NCBI GenBank assembly: GCA_013399695.1
Contig: VXAU01003702.1
Span: forward strand, 534,806 to 598,805
DNA: 64,000 bases
Reading direction: 5' to 3'
Source of the DNA: Formicarius rufipectus
Lineage: Eukaryota; Chordata; Aves; Passeriformes; Formicariidae
The notes beneath the pieces are model-generated. The model had not been told where the DNA came from. It saw only the letters and a list, made by a program, of their open reading frames with translations, and searched no databases. Positions 23,578-35,420 of the stretch are shown here, piece after piece. A program made the position numbers and the translations under genes. Within the stretch, counting starts at the first letter, position 1; every line of letters begins with the position of its first letter.

Positions 23578-26500
23578 TTTTTTTGCCTGAAACATAGTGG
23601 TGAACCCCTCTGACAATTCCCTCTAGTGTATAAGCATTTCTGACAAGCTGAGGTGCACAGTATTGCAGGTGGGACTCAGAAGAAATTATACGGACCATTG
23701 TATACAGTCACTTTTATCTTATGGGCAACTATATCATATGTTTCTACCAAAATGGAGAGGAAAACCTTAACTTTACCAGGAGACTTGGTCATTTTCTTGT
23801 TGGTTTTGGAACAAGGGGGTTTTATATATAATCCTAGCAAGAATAAGGAGATGTGAGTGAAAGAATCCTCTCTAGTTCAGGAGGTAAAAGTTCCTTTTGG
23901 TGGATCAAAACCAGTTAGATAAAACCATGCCTATTAAGCATATTTTTCAGGTTTCCCCAATGCATTAAGATGCAGAGTTTAGTTTGTAATATCAGCTGCC
24001 TAAAGGCAGAATGCAAATTCTGTCTTGTTTACACAGGTCCTGAAAAACAAAGACATCTGCAGCCAAAACTATACTTAGGGTAAGATAACAGGTTAAGTGT
24101 CTGAGCACCGATTGGTGACTATCAGCATAACAATAGTGATAACAACAGTTCCAATATAATAGAAATACTAACTTATCCAGATCTTTGAGGAAAAACTGCT
24201 TCTGTTGTTGTTGTTCTTTTCTGAAATGAGATAGATTATTAGACTATAAGAACAGCAGTGAGTAAGATGTAGTAAACAGCTCTACAAATCCTCAAACCCG
24301 AACAATAGTCCTGAGGCAGCAGTGTTGGTGCCAGCACTGACATCCACTCATGTACAGTCCCCTGCAGCTTTTGGGGGAGTACTTCTATTTCTGATTTATT
24401 TCCACTGTTGTTAGTGGCACGGTGTTAGTTTGCTTTTTTAATGCTCTATGACTCTGATCTATGTATTGTTTCAAGATACGTGCAGAAATTTTTTATTTTG
24501 CTCTTACGTATTCTTCATAATGAGAGGGGGAGAAGTCGATTCAGGCAGGCCCACAGAATATCTTTTTTTGTAGGACATCTTTTCACTGAGATAAACAAAA
24601 GTGCATGAAAAGAAAAAGAATGAACTACACTGAGACACTAGCACTTTGTAAAGATGTGTCTAGTTTCTAAAGGATTGCTGAAGGTAATCCATGTGGTGAA
24701 GATTTTAGTCCGCAGGTGTTTGTAAATTTTCTGAAATATATTTTTATCAAAAGCCTAAACTATAGCTATGTTCTCTCTTAAAGTCCATAATAAATTCTGA
24801 CTATTTGACCTAGGATATTTTTCACAGGCTTAAGGATTTTGTTTCTCTCTTTTTATTTTCACACTGTGGGTTTAAATGGTGCCAGGAAGAAATTTAGACA
24901 AAACCAGTGCAGTTCAGGATACAATATCTATTATTGCTACAGGAAAAATTAAAGTAATTTTATATAGTTTTGGACTGAATAGGAACTAGATCAAAGAGGG
25001 AAAATTAAAATATATCTTACATTTGTTGGAGAGTTGGATGTTCAAAAGTGCTCAGAGTGAAAATACACAGAGATTCCTGACTAATCTCATTTAAATCACA
25101 AATATAACTTTCAGGTACAGATCATTTGTTGCCTCTTTCATGTCTTGGCCTTTATATGGTTTCAGAGAATTCAAAGAAGACATTAAATCCTTACCAAATT
25201 TAACTTGTCAATATGCACAATACTGAGGAAGGATTCGTCTAACAAACTTTGACAGGCATGGCATATTAGCCACTTTTTTCAATATACATAACAATTCTAT
25301 AGTCTGTTTTGTAACAGATGTTGGAGATATATTTTAAATTTAAATTTACAGTGATTGGTATAAGCTTGACCTGCATCAAATAGGTATGTTCCTGTCAGGG
25401 TAAGAAGTTACCCCCAGGAGGAAATAATACTGAAGTACCTGCTGTTTGAAGATCATGATCCTAAGGGTTCTATGCAGTTCTTGTACCTTCTCCTTGCCCT
25501 CCCATTTTCACTGGCCTCCTCCTCAGTGCCTGCAATAGAATAGAATACCCTCAAGAGCATCATTTTTCTTCCTCACATTCACTGTAGTACCCTTTTACAA
25601 TGATCCAGCTTAAAGACTTCACTCATCAGACTTCTGTTTCTCTGTTCCACACATCTGCTGGGGAGGTCAATGAGGGAAGGCAAGGCATACCATGGCTGCC
25701 AGCATGCTCTGAGAAGGTTTGCTTCAGCCAGTGTCAGCCTGGACTATGTTTCTCCTCGTCGGTGGTATTGAGGGTCCAGGTCAACCCACCCATGCTCTGC
25801 CTCTTCCTGTCTACTACTCACTGCAAAGAGACCAGGGATCACATCAGGCCAACAGTGCATGTGCCATACAGTCTATCAAATCCTCCAGTTCTGTCCCAGA
25901 TTGTTTTTGAGTCAAAAAATGGAAATGATTCTCAATACTGTGAATTTTTAGAGGGAGAAACAACTGCACTGGAAATATTTCCCAAGTATATATCAAATAT
26001 AAAAGAGTTATTTTATATGTGGATTTCTTGGGTTTGGACATTTTCTGTGTAGTGATTATGGTGTTTTCATTCCTCAAAGTCATATATATTTTGAAATATA
26101 TTTGAGAAAAGGGACTTGGTTGGTTTTCGTGTTGCAAGAGACATTCCTTGCCTTTTCTGGGTATTCTCTGTGTAACAAGAATGCACTTAGTATAGAAGGA
26201 TAAATCATAGTAGCCCATGGGAGCCAGTGCCATATTGTGCAACTCACACAAACACCCATGGGCTTGCAGAGGAGAGCTCTGTTTGTTCAAGAATAAGATC
26301 TGGTATTTCTCAGACAGGAGGTCATATTACCTTGAAATGCCTCTGCCCTGTAGCTCTGCCTGATGAATAACATCTGCTCCCATAACAACTGCCTCTCCAG
26401 CAGGATGGACTCTGTGGCATGACACAAACAAAAGCAGTCCGCAGACAATCCTCTACCAAGGCAGCAAGCGACCACAATAAGAAACAGAAACCTCTCTACG

Positions 26501-29463
26501 TGCCTGATTAAAACTTGACCGGAGCCAACAGGAAAGAGTCCAGATTTCAGGGTGTCTAAGGTTAGGCAGCATGCTGTCTCTGCTCATATAATGCTACTAT
26601 AAGTACCATATCTATAAGTACTACCAGCAGCAATATTATGTGTCAGTTGAAACTGAATGTTTCTCTGCAGTCCTATACCTTCTCCATACACAGCCAAACA
26701 TGGTTCACTTTGCCATCACATTGATGAACCAATAGCATATATGTTTCTCCATACCTAAGAAAGCTGTAACTGTGAATGTTCTTTGCAGTCCAGAACTACC
26801 AGCCTCCTTTTGGCAGGAGAGTTGTGTGCTAAGTTTTTTCCCCTGTGAAAGGGACTTCTCTACTTTGCTCCCATTCACATTAACACAGTGAAATCCTATT
26901 TCTAGCAAGTACAGTTAGTCTTTAGCTTTCATCCCACTCCTTGCATCCCAGACAATAAAATCAGGAGAATTGATACTAAACTACCAATGTTTCCAGTGCC
27001 AGTGGGTAAAAATTTCACCTGAAAAGACTTAGAAATAGAGTTTGCTGGGTGATTTAGTCTCACTACAAGTTTTAAGCTTCTGAAATGAAATACTGTTTTT
27101 CAGAATTTCAGAACATTTTGCCAAAAATAAATTCTAGGAAAATATTTTTTTCTTATTATAAAACACAGTTATTTCATCTCTGATCGTCTCTCACTCATTT
27201 CCATTTTGCTACCCCACTCCCTCTCTGTCACCAGTGTGGCTGCAGAGCCCTGGATCACAAAGCCTTTCCAGATGCATTTTTTTAAAAACTCAATACATTT
27301 CTATGCATTATTTAGCCTTTTCATTAAAATGCATGCTGTTCATAAACAAATCTGCTTGGGAGAAATTCTTAGCTTGTCCCCAGATTTGATATCTGACACA
27401 TCTAACAGGATAACCAGCTGCTCAGCTGTGAAGCTTTTGGGAGAAAAATACACTGTGAAGTGCTGAAGTGACAGTTTTATATATCAAAGGTGTCCTGTCT
27501 ATTTTGGCACAGAGTATAAATTCTGCTACGTTTCATTCAGTCTATTCTTACTGTACAAAGTACATATTTAACTAAAGTATTTCTCTTCCATGTTTTGTTC
27601 TCTTGACCTTGCTCCCAAGGATTTTAGGGATATCCCTGTGAATAGATAGCAGGAAAAAAATATCTGTGTTGCCTTACATTCCTCTATTTATCCGTATATT
27701 CACTTCAACATGAAACAAATATTAACTGTTTCTGAAAGCAAAGGCAAATGTATGAGTCCCATCTTCTGCCAGTTGTATTTCTTTAAGTATAAATTACAAG
27801 ACTACAGACAGAAAACCTTTACCCTGGTACCACGTTTTGACTTTTGCACAGAGACAGACTTGCTTATTTTTCTGAGAGGTCAGAAGGGGTTTTGCTGCTG
27901 TGCTGACATTTTGCATCATCTTCTTCCTTTTGCATCTGAAAAAAAAATAAAAAGAAGGAAGAAAAGAAAAAGAAAAAAGAAGATGAACATAGTTCTGAAG
28001 TGACAGTAAAAGTACATGGCTCCTTTTGAGACATATGCATGGACTACTTATGACTGTGCATCAGCAGGTTAGTCAGAGGGACCAGAGGATTCTTTAACCC
28101 CTAGTGTATAGAGGAGCCAGACATAAATGAATTTTCTGTCTTCCTTTGATTGCACCACCATGTTTAGAAGCTATTTCTTAAAAAAGTGGTGCCTCACGGG
28201 TGAGGAAAAAAAGCAGAATATTGTAATTAGAAAACAAAACCCCTAACTTCTCTGTCACATCTGGCCTTCATGCCTCAATAATCCCTAGAGTGTAGCACAT
28301 AAATAATGAACATTCAGAGATGAGTTTTACCATTCTAATGCATTCTACTGACTTCCAGGAGATGCACAAAAGGATAGCACATATCCTGACGTCAAAAGCA
28401 TGTGTTATTTCTTAGTCTTCTATCAAATGTATATTGCTAGTTGTTTAATTACTATTTATTGAGTACTGCTGGTAGACTATACAGGGCACAAAAAGAATTG
28501 TAGTGTATAAACAGAGCTGAATTTTATCTTTTGCTTTGTTTGTCATTATCCTGCTATCCATTTCAGACCTTTTGTTGTAGCTTTATGTAATTCAGATTAA
28601 AAATACTGTGGTTTGAAAAATAATGAGAAAGGTACAAGCAAGCAAGCACCAAGACGTAATCTCATTATGTTTAAAAAAACCCAAACAAACAACACTGCCT
28701 TCTCCAGGTACAAATGCTCAAAAAGTACATTAAAAATAATTTTAATCTCGTTGAAATTGAAGGGGGGGGGTGGGGGGAAGAAAGGAAAAGTATGCATCTA
28801 ACTAGATAGCCAGATGCTCAACTGAGATGACTTTACTTGTTCTATTGAGTTCAACAGACCCACCCTTTTTTATTTATTGACAGACTAATTAGTTTTATGC
28901 AGGGCCAAAATCCTTGCATGGGTTGACCAAAAAAAAGGAGCTACAGGGTAAGAAAATTAGAGGAAGACATGACACAAACTTGCTTTTTCCATAAATCTCA
29001 CAGAAGCATATCCAGGTAGAACATGAACGAAAGATGGAAAGAGAAGTCACCCTTGTGTGACCTGGCTCCCAGTGAATCACAGCATTACTCTGGGTTATAA
29101 GAATGCCAGACCCTTCAGTCTGGACATTTTGATTTGGAATAGGGTTTGAAATTAACAAAATGAACTATTTTGCTAGTGAGAAAGAAAACAATATCCAGAC
29201 TCAGTTCCAAAATTTTCAAGTCAATATTTGCTTTAAAATTAACAAAGAGAAAAAGTAATCTGAGAACTTCAAAATGTAGATTAGGATTCAAATACGTGTC
29301 TTTCTCACATGTTTAGTGGCAGACTATTATTAAGTGATTCTTAAATAGATATTATATGTTGTAAGGTGTTTTAATTAGCTGAAGCTGACTGGCTTTTCTG
29401 AATACATCTTCTATCTTTAAACTCTTTCCAAGCAGTTTTCTCTGGGATCTTAAAGGCAAAGAG
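23578..29463 (+). other. Presumed CHRM2 intron leading to the coding exon
   Basis: No gene is supported before the CHRM2 acceptor. Local low-complexity stretches are (TTG)n near 24203, an A/G-rich tract at about 27938-27982, an A/C tract near 28671-28692 and a G-run at 28762-28777. The 150-residue frame at 25600-26052 overlaps a minus-strand frame of nearly equal length and has no domain, so it is treated as chance. Confidence 0.6.
28762..28777. repeat. G-run (nine G, T, six G)
   Basis: A nearly pure guanine run on the + strand. It is long enough to hold several G triplets with very short loops, so it could stack as a quadruplex. It lies about 0.7 kb upstream of the CHRM2 coding-exon acceptor. 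Confidence 0.95.
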
Positions 29464-29510
29464 ACTAATTTCCCGGTGATAACTGGTTTTTTTTTTTCCT
29501 TTTTCTGCAG
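29464..29510 (+). promoter_or_regulatory. Splice acceptor of the CHRM2 coding exon
   Basis: A pyrimidine tract at about 29487-29506, nearly all T, runs into CTGCAG, with the AG at 29509-29510. A branch-point-like CTAAT lies at 29465-29469, about 41 bases upstream of the AG. The exon would begin at 29511, 39 bases before the ATG. In other vertebrates the M2 reading frame is in one exon preceded by an intron that interrupts the 5' UTR, so position and strength both fit. The matching donor is outside the window or was not recognised. Confidence 0.88.
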
Positions 29511-29549
29511 GCATAAGTAGTAACTGGGTATCTTGTTAGCAGAACAGAA
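29511..29549 (+). other. CHRM2: CHRM2 5' UTR portion of the coding exon
   Basis: Thirty-nine bases lie between the acceptor and the start codon. A TAA at 29514-29516 is in frame with the CDS with no ATG in that frame between, so translation cannot start further upstream in this exon. The start context has G at -3 and A at +4, an adequate Kozak context. Confidence 0.85.
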
Positions 29550-30947
29550 ATGAATAACTCAACGTACATAAACTCTTCCACGGAAAATGTGCTGGCTTTG
29601 GAGAGCCCCTACAAAACTGTTGAGGTGGTCTTCATCGCCCTGGTAGCAGGGTCTCTCAGCCTAGTCACCATCATTGGGAACATCCTAGTCATGGTGTCGA
29701 TTAAAGTCAACAGGCACCTCCAGACTGTCAACAACTATTTCCTGTTCAGCTTGGCCTGCGCTGACCTGATCATTGGCATCTTTTCAATGAATCTCTACAC
29801 CCTCTACACTGTGATAGGCTACTGGCCCTTAGGGCCCGTGGTATGTGACCTCTGGCTGGCTCTTGACTATGTGGTCAGCAACGCCTCTGTGATGAACCTC
29901 CTCATCATCAGCTTTGACAGATACTTTTGCGTCACCAAGCCTCTGACATACCCTGTGAAGAGGACCACGAAGATGGCAGGCATGATGATTGCAGCTGCCT
30001 GGGTGCTGTCCTTCATCCTGTGGGCCCCTGCAATTCTCTTCTGGCAGTTCATTGTGGGAGGAAGGACTGTCCCAGATGGGGATTGCTACATCCAGTTTTT
30101 TTCCAACCCTGCTGTCACTTTTGGCACTGCCATTGCAGCCTTCTATTTGCCTGTTATCATCATGACTGTCCTTTACTGGCAAATCTCTCGAGCCAGTAAG
30201 AGTAGGATAAAGAAAGGGAAAAAGGAAGCTGCCCAAAACCAAGATACAGTTTCCCCCAGCCTTGTCCAAGGTAAAATAGTGAAACCAAACAACAACAACA
30301 TCCCAACCAGTGGGGATGGGTTGGAGCACAGCAAAATTCAAAATGGCAAAACCAGCGAAGAGACTGTGACTGATAACTGTGTTCAAGGGGAGAAGGAAAG
30401 CTCCAATGACTCCACCTCTGTCAGTGTGGTTGCTTCCAACTTGAAAGAGGACGAAGCTACCAAAGATGCCAGACAGGCTTCTGCCTCCCAAGACCATCTG
30501 AAAGTGGAAAACTCCAAACTGACGTGCATCAGGATAGTCACCAAGTCCCAAAAGGGTGACTGCTGTGCCCCTACCAACACCACGGTGGAGATTGTAGGCA
30601 CGAATGGGGAGGAGAAGCAGAATAGTGTAGCTCGGAAAATTGTCAAGATGACAAAGCAGCCAGCCAAAAAGAAACCACCCCCTTCTAGAGAGAAAAAAGT
30701 GACAAGGACTATTTTAGCCATCCTCCTGGCCTTCATCATCACCTGGACCCCATACAATGTGATGGTGCTCATCAACAGCTTCTGCACATCCTGCATCCCT
30801 AACACTGTATGGACCATAGGTTACTGGCTCTGTTATATCAACAGCACCATCAACCCTGCTTGTTATGCGCTCTGCAATGCTACTTTCAAGAAGACCTTTA
30901 AGCACCTTCTTATGTGTCATTACAAGAATATAGGAGCCACAAGGTAA
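29550..30947 (+). CDS. CHRM2: Muscarinic acetylcholine receptor M2
   Basis: Complete, intronless 465-residue class A GPCR; human M2 has 466. The family couples acetylcholine to Gi/o, lowering cAMP and opening GIRK channels, notably in cardiac pacemaker cells and at presynaptic terminals. Visible landmarks: N-glycosylation sequons at N2, N3 and N8; seven membrane segments at about 26-48, 60-82, 97-119, 140-163, 186-209, 387-409 and 422-443; the ligand-anchoring aspartate D106 (human D103); the C99-C179 disulfide pair; DRY at 123-125; TM6 W399, Y402 and N403; TM7 Y425 and Y429; NPxxY-type NPACY at 435-439; and the probable palmitoylation cysteine C456. The large third cytoplasmic loop (about 212-386) keeps the Ser/Thr cluster SSNDSTSVS that is a receptor-kinase target in the family. 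Compared with remembered human M2, the N-terminus is three residues longer and the loop four shorter. The start is fixed by an upstream in-frame stop. The stop is TAA at 30945-30947. I see no frameshift or lost key residue. Confidence 0.98.
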   Translation: MNNSTYINSSTENVLALESPYKTVEVVFIALVAGSLSLVTIIGNILVMVSIKVNRHLQTVNNYFLFSLACADLIIGIFSMNLYTLYTVIGYWPLGPVVCDLWLALDYVVSNASVMNLLIISFDRYFCVTKPLTYPVKRTTKMAGMMIAAAWVLSFILWAPAILFWQFIVGGRTVPDGDCYIQFFSNPAVTFGTAIAAFYLPVIIMTVLYWQISRASKSRIKKGKKEAAQNQDTVSPSLVQGKIVKPNNNNIPTSGDGLEHSKIQNGKTSEETVTDNCVQGEKESSNDSTSVSVVASNLKEDEATKDARQASASQDHLKVENSKLTCIRIVTKSQKGDCCAPTNTTVEIVGTNGEEKQNSVARKIVKMTKQPAKKKPPPSREKKVTRTILAILLAFIITWTPYNVMVLINSFCTSCIPNTVWTIGYWLCYINSTINPACYALCNATFKKTFKHLLMCHYKNIGATR

Positions 30948-32279
30948 AAATAATAGTAAAAATAATTTTGGAAAGGGTGAAGAAGTCCCAAATTAAATTA
31001 AAAGAACACAATGCTATAGCACTTTATGCTCTTCTATGGAATGTGCAATCCAGGATGTTAGTGAAAATTCTGATAAGGGACATCAACTGTACCCCTGAGA
31101 ACTACACATAAAAACAATTTTTTAATAATTGAAAACAAATCCTTAGGAAAAGGGGTTGCTTGAGAAATTGTTCAAGTATGTGGACTGGAGGCACAGTTCC
31201 TTACTTTCTGAGAGTATTCTGCTGAAGGGCTTTAGAGTCTACGATTTTTGGTCATTCTGTGTAAAATACTTGTTCTTCTTTTTTCTTTCTTTTTGTTTTT
31301 TTTCCTGTGTCCACTTGATACATCTTCATCTAGGGTGAAAAAAATAGAAAAGAGAAATTTTAATGATAACTGTCTGGAAGAGGCAGAGGAGCTTGGAAGA
31401 TCATTGCATAATCTAAATGAATCATGGCAGACATTTTCTAAAGCTCAAAATTATCTAACACTTTTTTTGTCACTGTCATGTAAGAAACTTGATGTTAGGT
31501 AAATCATGATGGAATTTATGTTGTTTTTGATGCCACCATTTCCAAAACCACATCAATTCTGCAAGTGTACTTATGCTCAATATGTAATCATTGCCTAACT
31601 TGTATATGGTTTGGAGTCTGCCGCTTGTCCCCTTCTATGGGCTTTTGTTTTGTGACTGTTCATCATGTCAAGATAAAAGTGAGAAGACATGGTCTCGTCC
31701 AGATTGCTACATCCCAACACTACTTCAGTGTCCATGTAAACCAAAGCTTTTGAGACAATTTTCTTCACTTTGTTTGTCAAGTAACATCGACCTGTGGATT
31801 TCCCTCTTACCTCCATCAGCTTTTTCTTCCTTTTTGTTCCTTATTTGTCTAGGGCATGAAGACTGAATATCAAAAGCTGTAAATTCAAAGGTCTCGTCCA
31901 GTCAGCCACCATGGTGACCAAACAAAGGGTCTCAACTGAAGAGTAGAAATGAGGTTGTTACTAGGAAAATGAGGTTACATCCTTTTAAAGTTGGATGTAC
32001 AGATGGAGAGGTATGTTGAGGCTTCACAGAATGAATAGTTATTATTAGATGACCATACTCTTGTCCCATCAGAAGATGATTTTATGATTAATTTATTGAG
32101 GAAAAGAAAGACTGATATACCCACATGGGACAAGGTCTGCTTCAGCCCTTAGTGTGAAACTAGGGTCTTTCCTGGATGTATCCTGTACTAGATGTTTACT
32201 TTCTGGAAAAGATGTCGTCTATATTGCTTTCTGTACCAGCTGGGAGCAATATTTTAACTGTAAGCTTAGCGATAATTCT

Positions 32280-32285
32280 AATAAA
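32280..32285 (+). terminator. Candidate poly(A) signal AATAAA (proximal)
   Basis: A canonical hexamer about 1.3 kb after the CHRM2 stop. The downstream sequence is not strongly GT-rich, so it is a weak candidate for a short 3' UTR isoform. Confidence 0.3.
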
Positions 32286-34668
32286 AAGGCAGAGAGGAAA
32301 ATAGTGATTACACAAAACCAGATACTGAAATAGTCTGAATGGGAGTCTGGCAGGGGTCAAGTTCAAATGTTTTCTACTACTCCGCATCAGTTCAAATTTA
32401 GCTTCTTTCTGCTTGACAATTTACTATTTCAATATTTGATATTTACTGTAGCACAATTGATCACTGTGTGGACAGGTCAAAGAGTATCAGACTACTGAAA
32501 ACAGCAATTGTCTGTGAGTTCTGCATATTACCTCCTTCATAGTAACTCTAACTTCCAGGCACTAGCAAAGGTATATTTATGGGTTTTATTACTGCAGAAA
32601 AGCATAGACAGTGCTCCGAAAGTCACTCTTCTGGACTGAAAGCCACCTACCAAATAGAACATCAAATCATTCTGTTATTTTGTGCTACCACCTTAGAGTC
32701 TTCCAAAAAGCATTTCAAAATAACAACCTCCAAGATTACAGAGAAATTAATCTTACAGACTTAAGTTTTACATTTGACAAGCTTATTGGAACACAGTGTC
32801 AAAGCACTTTGGCAATATGACAATTTTTATGTTTCATAGTACAAGTTCCCAGCAGAAAGTGAAAATGAGGAGGATTAAACTGCAGTAAATTAAGGCCACG
32901 TTAAACTCAGGATTAATGTGTCTTAGTATGCAGTCATTGATTTCATACCTCTAGTGATTTCATTCTAATATAACTGTCTCCATACAGCCAAGGATCTAAT
33001 TTTTTCAACCCTCACTTGTCTTGAGTCATATTTACTATCACTATTTTCATCTTCCTGCTTGTAAGGAAAAATAGCTCAATGACAAAGCTAGCTGCTTTCC
33101 TTTCAAAATTGCATTCACTAGGCTTATCTTGACAGGCCAAAGGAAAGAGTTACACAATCATTTCTAGATTGTTCATTCTCTTACAATGTTAAAAAATCCA
33201 GACAGAAACCAAAGATAAAATGAAATTTGTTTAATTTCTAAATCTGACCCCTTTAGAAAAGTTTCATAAAAGAAACACACCTGCTTCTTTCTTTCAACAA
33301 GTGCTGTGTGTATCTATAATACAGGTACTCAGACTGGGAAATAACTGTATAGTCTTAATCTTTTAACTCCAGTTTTCCAGCAGGTATGCAAATCCTTTAT
33401 TCTCATATTTGAAGCTGTCACTTGCTCATAATGAATTAATCTAGCAACTAGGACACTTCTGCAGGTTGCAAAGTGCAAGACATTCATCAGAATTGTACTT
33501 CTTCATCATGTAATAACACTCAATACCACAGAAAAAATATTTTGTAACCAGCATTCATGAAACAAACACACAAAGGAAAACCATCAGTTTTAAGCTATCT
33601 AGTACTTTTCCTTAGCAACATCCCCCACTTTTGATCCTAAAAGACAATATGGTTTGATTTGTATTGTAGTATATTTTAAAAGCTTGTAGGACACACAATC
33701 CTCTGCATTTCCACCCTGTAACAGTTCCACGGTACATCCACATTTGCACCCAATTAAAAAATGCAAAACTAGATGATAATGTACCTATCTGTGTATCCAC
33801 AGGCATGCAAACACACACTCCAACATAGTTTATATACCTGGAAGATAATCATCTAATATTTAAAATATTGCATGAGAACTTATTTACATTGTGCTCATTG
33901 CCAGCTGGTAGGAGGTACAGAGCCAACACTTACTCCTTACACTGTCTTACCTCCTCCTGAAGGCAGAGAAGAAGCAGAGTCTGCCCTGAGATCCTGGGAA
34001 CCTCATGAGTCTTCAGCTAGTTGTGGCTCAGTAAACCAAAATGTGTTATCATTCAGAGCCACAAAATAATTTGTTCTTTTGAATATCCTTTGAACTCTCA
34101 TGTCTTTCCTTTGTGTCCAAACCACGTTCACCAGGTTTCACCTCCCTTCTGAGTGATAGTTGTGCAAGATCTAGATGTCGGTCTTGAAGAGCAGCTCTCC
34201 CTGGGAAACTCCTCCAGCTTCACTGGCTGTCACCTGCACCCCATCACCCCCAAGGCGACAGGTGGCCCTGCTACTGGAGCTGCCACATCTTCACCCTGGG
34301 TCTGGCCAGAACATTGCAGTGACTCCTCAACACCATGTGCTGTGCTGGCCACTTTTGTTTCACATACAAATGGAGCAAATTGTGCACTTGATTCATGGGG
34401 AAAAAAAATAACAAAAACAAACAAAACAAAATTGACAACCAACAGCAAAAAAATTGCAGCTAGCACTTCTTGCCCTCTCCTTTTCTTCCGCTTTACTATT
34501 TCCAGAATGAGACCAAAACTGAAAAGTTCTAATCAACCCTTGATAGTAACTCTGCTGCAGCAGGATCTGTCCTGCTGGTAGCTCATGGGGAGTGACTTGT
34601 GCTACCACAGGCAGCCCTACCTTCACTATCCAGGAAGAGGATGTCAGCCTGATGATGCATCAATCCAG

Positions 34669-34798
34669 TGGAAAAGAAGGAAAAGAGGAAGGGAAGAAAG
34701 AATGAAAAGAAAGAAAGCAGTAAAAGAAAGAAGGGAAAGAGAAAAGCAAGAAAGCAAGCAAGCAAGTAAGCAAGAAAGAAAGAAAGAAAGAAAGAAAG
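34669..34798. repeat. Polypurine microsatellite (GAAA/AAGC/AAAG)n
   Basis: About 130 bases are almost purely A and G on the + strand. A pure (AAAG)n block covers 34772-34798, and an AAGC-type block precedes it from about 34744. The apparent lysine-rich frame on + and the leucine/phenylalanine-rich frame on - are products of this composition, not genes. Confidence 0.95.
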
Positions 34799-35387
34799 CT
34801 AAAGTAATATTGAAAATCTGTTTTACAGTGAGAACAAAATCCAAGAAAAATTTCTGTCAGTGTTCTCTCTGACAGAGAGAATTATTTTCTTAATTCTTAA
34901 TTTACTAGGAATCATAGGATCCATTCAAAGATAGCAAAGTACTTCAACGCTGCCTGATGAAAAATAGTCCAAATGCAACAAACACATCTATATAGGTCAA
35001 ATTGTTTTTTTCTTTCTTTCATTCTTTTTGTCTTACAAATGCTCATAGGGATAGGAGTGCTCAAATGGACACCAGGGATCTGTTGTTTGACATTCACAAA
35101 GCATGAGGGGGACAAAAGCACGTGCTAAATCTCTCAGCCGTCTGTTTTATACTCTTATGGTGGAGGAAAACATATTGACAAAAGGAGGTGCCTTTATCAA
35201 GTGTGTCTGTGGTGAGAACAGCCCACACACTAGTGTCTGGGTGTCTGAGACAGGAGCAGGAGGGTTTTATCTCCTTAGGGATTTGAATGTGTCCATCTTT
35301 CTGCTTTGAAGTGGGACTTGCTAGTGAACTCATTGCCCCCTTCCCCAGTTTTGACTGATTTAAATCCCTGTTCTTCATTCCTATGGA

Positions 35388-35420
35388 TGTAAGATTCCAT
35401 TAATCCTGTAAGATTCCATT
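35388..35420. repeat. 14-bp direct repeat, 19-bp period
   Basis: TGTAAGATTCCATT occurs at 35388-35401 and again at 35407-35420 with no mismatch. A small tandem duplication within the probable 3' UTR interval. Confidence 0.9.

Noticed and set aside
25600..26052. 150-codon open frame
   Set aside because: A minus-strand frame of 148 codons overlaps it. No domain, and the sequence reads as ordinary intron.
1..29510. Intronic miR-490, which is hosted by CHRM2 in other vertebrates
   Set aside because: Neither mature arm as I remember it was seen on reading; it probably lies further upstream, outside the window.
29829..30551. 240-codon open frame on the minus strand inside CHRM2
   Set aside because: It lies wholly opposite the receptor coding sequence; its openness follows from the codon composition of the GPCR. 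No family match and no regulatory context.
34150..34390. Locally GC-richer patch as an exon or CpG island
   Set aside because: Very few CpGs, no splice-site pair recognised, and overlapping open frames on both strands.
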